Positions 14,988-17,858 of a DNA stretch of 17,858 nt are shown here, piece by piece. The notes beneath the pieces were generated by a model that was not told the DNA's origin, ran no database searches, and saw only the letters and a list, made by a program, of their open reading frames with translations. Source of the stretch: Fen-1077 sp964462865 (GTDB lineage: Bacteria > Chloroflexota > Dehalococcoidia > Dehalococcoidales > RBG-16-60-22); contig CAYWZO010000035.1 in NCBI GenBank assembly GCA_964462865.1, forward strand, positions 1-17,858. The letters run 5' to 3'. Position 1 is the stretch's first letter, and each line of letters begins with the position of its first letter. The translations under genes were made by a program, and so were the position numbers.

Positions 14988-15359
14988 TTATTCCCTGTCG
15001 CCGACGGCGTTTTCGATGAGCTCGATGCGTGAGACGCGCCCACGGCTGTCCATCTGTATGGCTACGACGTCAATGCGCCACGAATCGGGCAGGTCGCGGT
15101 GGCTCTGCCAGTAATAAGCGGCGACTGTCCTCAACTTTTCCATTTTCACCGGCGTGATTGATTCCTCCGGGCCACCGAAGCGCCGGCTCCGCTTGGTCCG
15201 GACCTCGACAAAGACCAGGGTGTCCTCCTGCTGCGTGACGATATCGACCTCACCGCCGGGGCAGCGGAAGTTTTTCTCGATGATACGGTAACCGTTATGG
15301 GCCAGGAATTCGCAGGCGAGGTTTTCGCCCAGGATACCGGTCTCACGTCGCTTCATCAT
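14988..15359 (-). CDS. yraN: YraN family (UPF0102) endonuclease-like protein
   Basis: This 123-residue protein has the GGEVDIV (35-41) and FVEVRTK (50-56) motifs of the UPF0102 family, which has a Holliday-junction-resolvase-like nuclease fold. E37/D39/E52/R54 are the expected active-site cluster. The biological role is not firmly established in the family. The ATG overlaps the rnhB stop by four bases (ATGA), so translation is coupled. The rnhB-yraN neighbourhood is common in bacteria. Confidence 0.9.
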   Translation of the reverse strand: MMKRRETGILGENLACEFLAHNGYRIIEKNFRCPGGEVDIVTQQEDTLVFVEVRTKRSRRFGGPEESITPVKMEKLRTVAAYYWQSHRDLPDSWRIDVVAIQMDSRGRVSRIELIENAVGDRE

Positions 15360-15928
15360 ATTGTTGCCGCAATCCCTTGTATTATATCACTTACCGGCCG
15401 GAAAGACCGGCGGTGCAGGGGACAGGGCCCCAGACGGCGCAGGCAGGCGATATGCTCCCTCGTGCCGTAGCCTTTATGCACGGCGAAGTTATAGCCCGGG
15501 TACTCCCCATCCATCGCCGTCACCAGGCGGTCGCGGGTAACTTTCGCTATAATCGAGGCACAGGCGATGGAAAAACACCGGCTGTCACCGTTGATGAGGC
15601 CTTTTTGAGGTAACAACAACTCATGGAGATGAATGTAGTCGACAAGGAGGAAATGGGGCTGGGGCGAGAGCTGTTGGACGGCGGATACCATCGCCAGGCA
15701 CGTCGCGCGGGCGATGCCTATGGAATCGATAATGTCATTCGGAGTCAGGCCGGTGGCCGCGGCAACCGCCGCTTCCATGATATACGGGTAAAGGTATTCG
15801 CGTATCTCCGGCGCCAGTTGCTTACTGTCCCGGACCCGGCTCTTCCAGCGGGACTTGAGGTTGTCCGGCAGGATGACGGCGGCGGCCACGACCGGTCCCA
15901 TCAGGGCGCCCCTCCCCACCTCGTCCAC
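15356..15928 (-). CDS. rnhB: Ribonuclease HII, true 5' end uncertain
   Basis: RNase HII removes RNA from DNA-RNA hybrids and excises misincorporated ribonucleotides. The listed frame opens at GTG 15928 and gives 190 residues. Catalytic Asp and Glu are in DEVGRG (2-7), with further acidic residues at D97 (VDYIH) and D115, and the SIACASIIAKVTRDR stretch (120-134) follows. The GTG is really the Val of the family's GVDEVGRG, so this start would delete the first beta strand. The reading frame continues upstream as SLSEEKALRAEGYRLIAG, typical family sequence, to an in-frame TAA at 16004-16006 with no ATG, GTG or TTG on the way. ATA 16000 (six bases after GAGG) or ATC 16003 are the only plausible starts. 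The gene leads the rnhB-yraN-ThiD2/ThiE-translin-SDR operon. Confidence 0.85.
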   Translation of the reverse strand: MDEVGRGALMGPVVAAAVILPDNLKSRWKSRVRDSKQLAPEIREYLYPYIMEAAVAAATGLTPNDIIDSIGIARATCLAMVSAVQQLSPQPHFLLVDYIHLHELLLPQKGLINGDSRCFSIACASIIAKVTRDRLVTAMDGEYPGYNFAVHKGYGTREHIACLRRLGPCPLHRRSFRPVSDIIQGIAATI

Positions 15929-16006
15929 CCCGGCGATGAGTCGGTAGCCTTCGGCGCGGAGGGCCTTCTCCTCGGACAGAGAGGGCTTGAGACGGGTTAT
16001 GATTTA

Positions 16007-16059
16007 CCTCACCCCCTTAGTCCCCCTCTCCTTACGAGGCAGTATGAAGGAGAGGGGGA
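16007..16059. repeat. Palindromic repeat abutting the rnhB 5' end
   Basis: TCCCCCTCTCCTT (16021-16033) and AAGGAGAGGGGGA (16047-16059) are perfect 13-bp arms around a 13-nt loop. They are preceded on the plus strand by CCTCACCCCCTTAG (16007-16020). This pattern is widely dispersed in Chloroflexota genomes as I recall. On the minus strand it supplies the GGTGAGG that acts as the only Shine-Dalgarno-like sequence for rnhB. Confidence 0.65.
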
Positions 16060-16064
16060 AGTAT

Positions 16065-16090
16065 AAAAAAGAGGGGTCTGCACCCCTCTT
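16065..16090 (-). terminator. Intrinsic terminator after tmk
   Basis: On the minus strand AAGAGGGGT (16090-16082) pairs with ACCCCTCTT (16077-16069) around a GCAG loop. The run of six T ends at 16065. The stem overlaps the tmk stop codon. It separates the tmk operon from rnhB, which therefore needs read-through or a promoter within about 60 bases. None was recognised. Confidence 0.8.
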
Positions 16091-16721
16091 AGAGGCCCCG
16101 TTTTCTGGGGAGCAGCTTGCTTATCCTTTCCCAGATAATCCCGGTAACAATATCTTTCTTCTGCGTGCCGTCAACCACCAGCCAGCGTTCGGGGGCCTCT
16201 GCCGCCAGTTTCCGGTAACCCTCCCGGACGCGCTGATGGAAATCGATTTTCTCCTGATGGAAGCGGTCGGGTGTGGTGTCCTTTTTACGGGCCAGCCCGC
16301 CCGTGACCGGGACATCCAGCCATACCGTTAAATCGGGCACCAATCCCTGCGTGGCTATACGGTTGACCGCGGTTACTTCGCCCAGGTCCAGCCCGCGCCC
16401 GTAACCCTGGTACGCAGTCGTTGAGTCGGCAAAGCGGTCGCAGATAACTATCTTGCCTTCCGCCAGCGCCGGTCTAATAACATCGGTTACCAGCTGGGTG
16501 CGGGAGGCATTAAATAACATAAGTTCGGCCAGAGGTGATATATTAATATCGCGGGACCACTTGAGCAGGCGCGTGATTTTCTTCCCGAGCGCGGTGATGC
16601 CCGGCTCATGGATTAACAGCGCCGGGATGGCGAGCTTTTGCAGCCTTTGGTAAAGCCGGCGCGATTGCGTGCTCTTGCCGCACCCCTCCACCCCTTCGAA
16701 GGTGATGAATAATGGCGTCAT
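16089..16721 (-). CDS. tmk: Thymidylate kinase
   Basis: The 210-residue enzyme phosphorylates dTMP to dTDP with ATP for DNA synthesis in the cytoplasm. The P-loop is GVEGCGKST (10-18), the DRF motif is at 95-97, and the LID region lies near 145-170 with several Arg and Lys. The usual REPGGT motif reads HEPGIT (38-43), a minor deviation that keeps Glu-Pro-Gly. Length is normal. The ATG follows CAGGAAG by a few bases and starts 22 bases after the upstream AAA ATPase stop, so the two share a transcript ending at the terminator overlapping its stop codon. Confidence 0.95.
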   Translation of the reverse strand: MTPLFITFEGVEGCGKSTQSRRLYQRLQKLAIPALLIHEPGITALGKKITRLLKWSRDINISPLAELMLFNASRTQLVTDVIRPALAEGKIVICDRFADSTTAYQGYGRGLDLGEVTAVNRIATQGLVPDLTVWLDVPVTGGLARKKDTTPDRFHQEKIDFHQRVREGYRKLAAEAPERWLVVDGTQKKDIVTGIIWERISKLLPRKRGL

Positions 16722-16743
16722 CGGCTTCCTGTCCTGAAATTGT

Positions 16744-17858
16744 TTACCGGATGTTTTCTTTATATATCCTCACGCGGCGGCCCGGCTCTTTACCGTAGCT
16801 GCGGGAGGTGAGTTCGCTGCGTTGGGCGATGAGGTGCTGGAGCCGCCGTACGTAAGAACTTTGCGGTGACAGCTCGACGGTCTCTCCTTCTTCTTTGACC
16901 TGGGAGACGGCCTCCTCTGCTTCCTGGAGGGCCGTCTTGAAATGTTCCGACGGGTTTTCTTGTCGCAGGGAGTAAAGGTTGCTCAACATCTGCCGTATCT
17001 GGGGCGGGGTATTGCCCCGGAGGACATAGATGGGCAGGCGGGCGGCCTCCGCGTCCCTGACCTTCTGTGGCCGCCGCCGGTAATAGTTCTTGGAGGTCAC
17101 GAACATGGTGGCCTCGTAAAGGTTTTCGACGATATCCAGATTCAAATTCAGCTCGCGGCCAACCTGTACCAGCCGGGAGCGGTTCACCCCGAAGAGGTAT
17201 AGCCTCGGTGTTTTGTCCTGGCGGCCGCCCTTCTTCTCTTTGATGGACTTGACCTTTTCCGGCCCCATTTTCTCTACCCGGACCTCGCCCTGGTCATCGA
17301 GCCAGCGTATTTCGGTAGCCGGTGGGGCAGTGCGCAGAAGAGTGTCCACCGCTTCGCCAACATCCGGGTGGATGGCGACCCTGTCCCGCTCCTGTATTTC
17401 GACGACGATATCGAAGGTAGGCGGGGACTTACGTTCCAGGATGGATTTCTGCGTGCCGCGGCGGCGGGCCTCTTCATCGCCCAGTGTCACTGACTGTATC
17501 CCGCCGATGAGGTCAGCCAGGGTGGGGTTCATCATCAGGTTTTCCAGGGTGTTGCCGTGGGCCGTGCCGACGAGCTGGACACCGCGCTCGGCTATCGTCC
17601 GGGCGGCCATGGCTTCCAGTTCGGTACCGATTTCATCGATGACAATGACCTCCGGCATGTGGTTTTCCACGGCCTCAATCATCACGGCGTGCTGCAGGCT
17701 GGGCGTGGCCACCTGCATCCGGCGGGCGTGGCCGATGGCGGGGTGGGGGATGTCGCCGTCGCCGGCGATTTCGTTGGACGTATCGACGATGATGACCCGT
17801 TTCCGCAGGTCGTCGGCCAGCACGCGGGCCACTTCCCGCAGCATGGTCGTCTTGCCCA
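16744..17858 (-). CDS. R3H-domain AAA ATPase (SpoIIIAA/Ycf45-like), 5' end beyond the window
   Basis: The gene runs off the right edge. The visible part begins within the Walker A motif (GKTT), so an N-terminal portion is missing and the first internal ATG (17844) is not the start. Walker B is EVIVIDEIGT (visible residues about 70-79 from that ATG), followed by the GTAHG sensor. A central charged linker (about 220-240) leads to a region of unknown fold, and the C terminus carries an R3H-type single-stranded nucleic acid binding domain (YVRRLQHLIAQRSELTSRSYG). The family includes chloroplast Ycf45 and is related to the sporulation ATPase SpoIIIAA. Its molecular task is not well defined. It is followed 22 bases later by tmk. 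Confidence 0.88.
   Translation of the reverse strand, partial: GKTTMLREVARVLADDLRKRVIIVDTSNEIAGDGDIPHPAIGHARRMQVATPSLQHAVMIEAVENHMPEVIVIDEIGTELEAMAARTIAERGVQLVGTAHGNTLENLMMNPTLADLIGGIQSVTLGDEEARRRGTQKSILERKSPPTFDIVVEIQERDRVAIHPDVGEAVDTLLRTAPPATEIRWLDDQGEVRVEKMGPEKVKSIKEKKGGRQDKTPRLYLFGVNRSRLVQVGRELNLNLDIVENLYEATMFVTSKNYYRRRPQKVRDAEAARLPIYVLRGNTPPQIRQMLSNLYSLRQENPSEHFKTALQEAEEAVSQVKEEGETVELSPQSSYVRRLQHLIAQRSELTSRSYGKEPGRRVRIYKENIR

Noticed and set aside
14987..15043. Upstream ATG (15043) as start of the ThiD2-ThiE gene
   Set aside because: The extra residues are Ser/Lys-rich and overlap yraN. The ATG at 14986 follows the yraN stop directly and begins just before the conserved ThiD2 sequence.
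1..17858. CRISPR array, tRNA or rRNA genes, phage or plasmid origin
   Set aside because: No regularly spaced repeat series, no tRNA-like cloverleaf and no rRNA sequence were recognised on reading both strands. A covariance-model search was not possible here.

Overview
The window looks like part of the chromosome of an uncultured strict anaerobe, most probably a Dehalococcoidia-type Chloroflexota. No marker gene settles this. The inference rests on three things: two DMSO-reductase-family molybdenum enzymes, the housekeeping cluster (R3H-type AAA ATPase, tmk, rnhB, yraN, ThiD2-ThiE fusion, translin-HRDC), and two short palindromic repeat types that I associate from memory with these genomes. 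No rRNA, tRNA or CRISPR array was seen.

Region A (1-8450) reads as an accessory substrate-uptake and conversion module, AT-richer than the rest. A promoter at 333-361, preceded by a phased CGCAA array, drives a large Mo enzyme (476-3139). It lacks an N-terminal Fe-S site and resembles the large subunit of pyrogallol-phloroglucinol transhydroxylase, but has no small subunit beside it. Convergent to it is a TRAP operon: a lipoprotein substrate-binding protein (5488-6615), then a fused DctQ-DctM permease (3428-5362). The binding protein lacks the usual carboxylate-binding arginine. Divergent from the TRAP operon is a small cupin (6995-7417), followed by a short-chain dehydrogenase on the minus strand (7600-8448). 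The inferred theme is import and oxidation or hydroxyl transfer of an oxygenated, possibly phenolic, compound.

Region B (about 8588-8904) is a 5'-truncated IS3-family transposase scar. It separates region A from much more GC-rich DNA.

Region C (9197-11850) is a promoter plus a two-gene operon: a second Mo enzyme, close in sequence to acetylene hydratase but with an unusual cysteine motif, and a 109-residue two-cluster ferredoxin-like partner.

Region D (11865-17858, genes on the minus strand) is mostly housekeeping. In transcription order it runs: R3H-type AAA ATPase (cut by the window edge), tmk, intrinsic terminator, rnhB, yraN, ThiD2-ThiE, translin-HRDC, and an SDR. The last five genes are tightly packed, with overlapping stops and starts. 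The SDR has an apparently swapped catalytic tetrad. rnhB has no ordinary start codon at its expected N terminus, possibly because a palindromic repeat lies against its 5' end.
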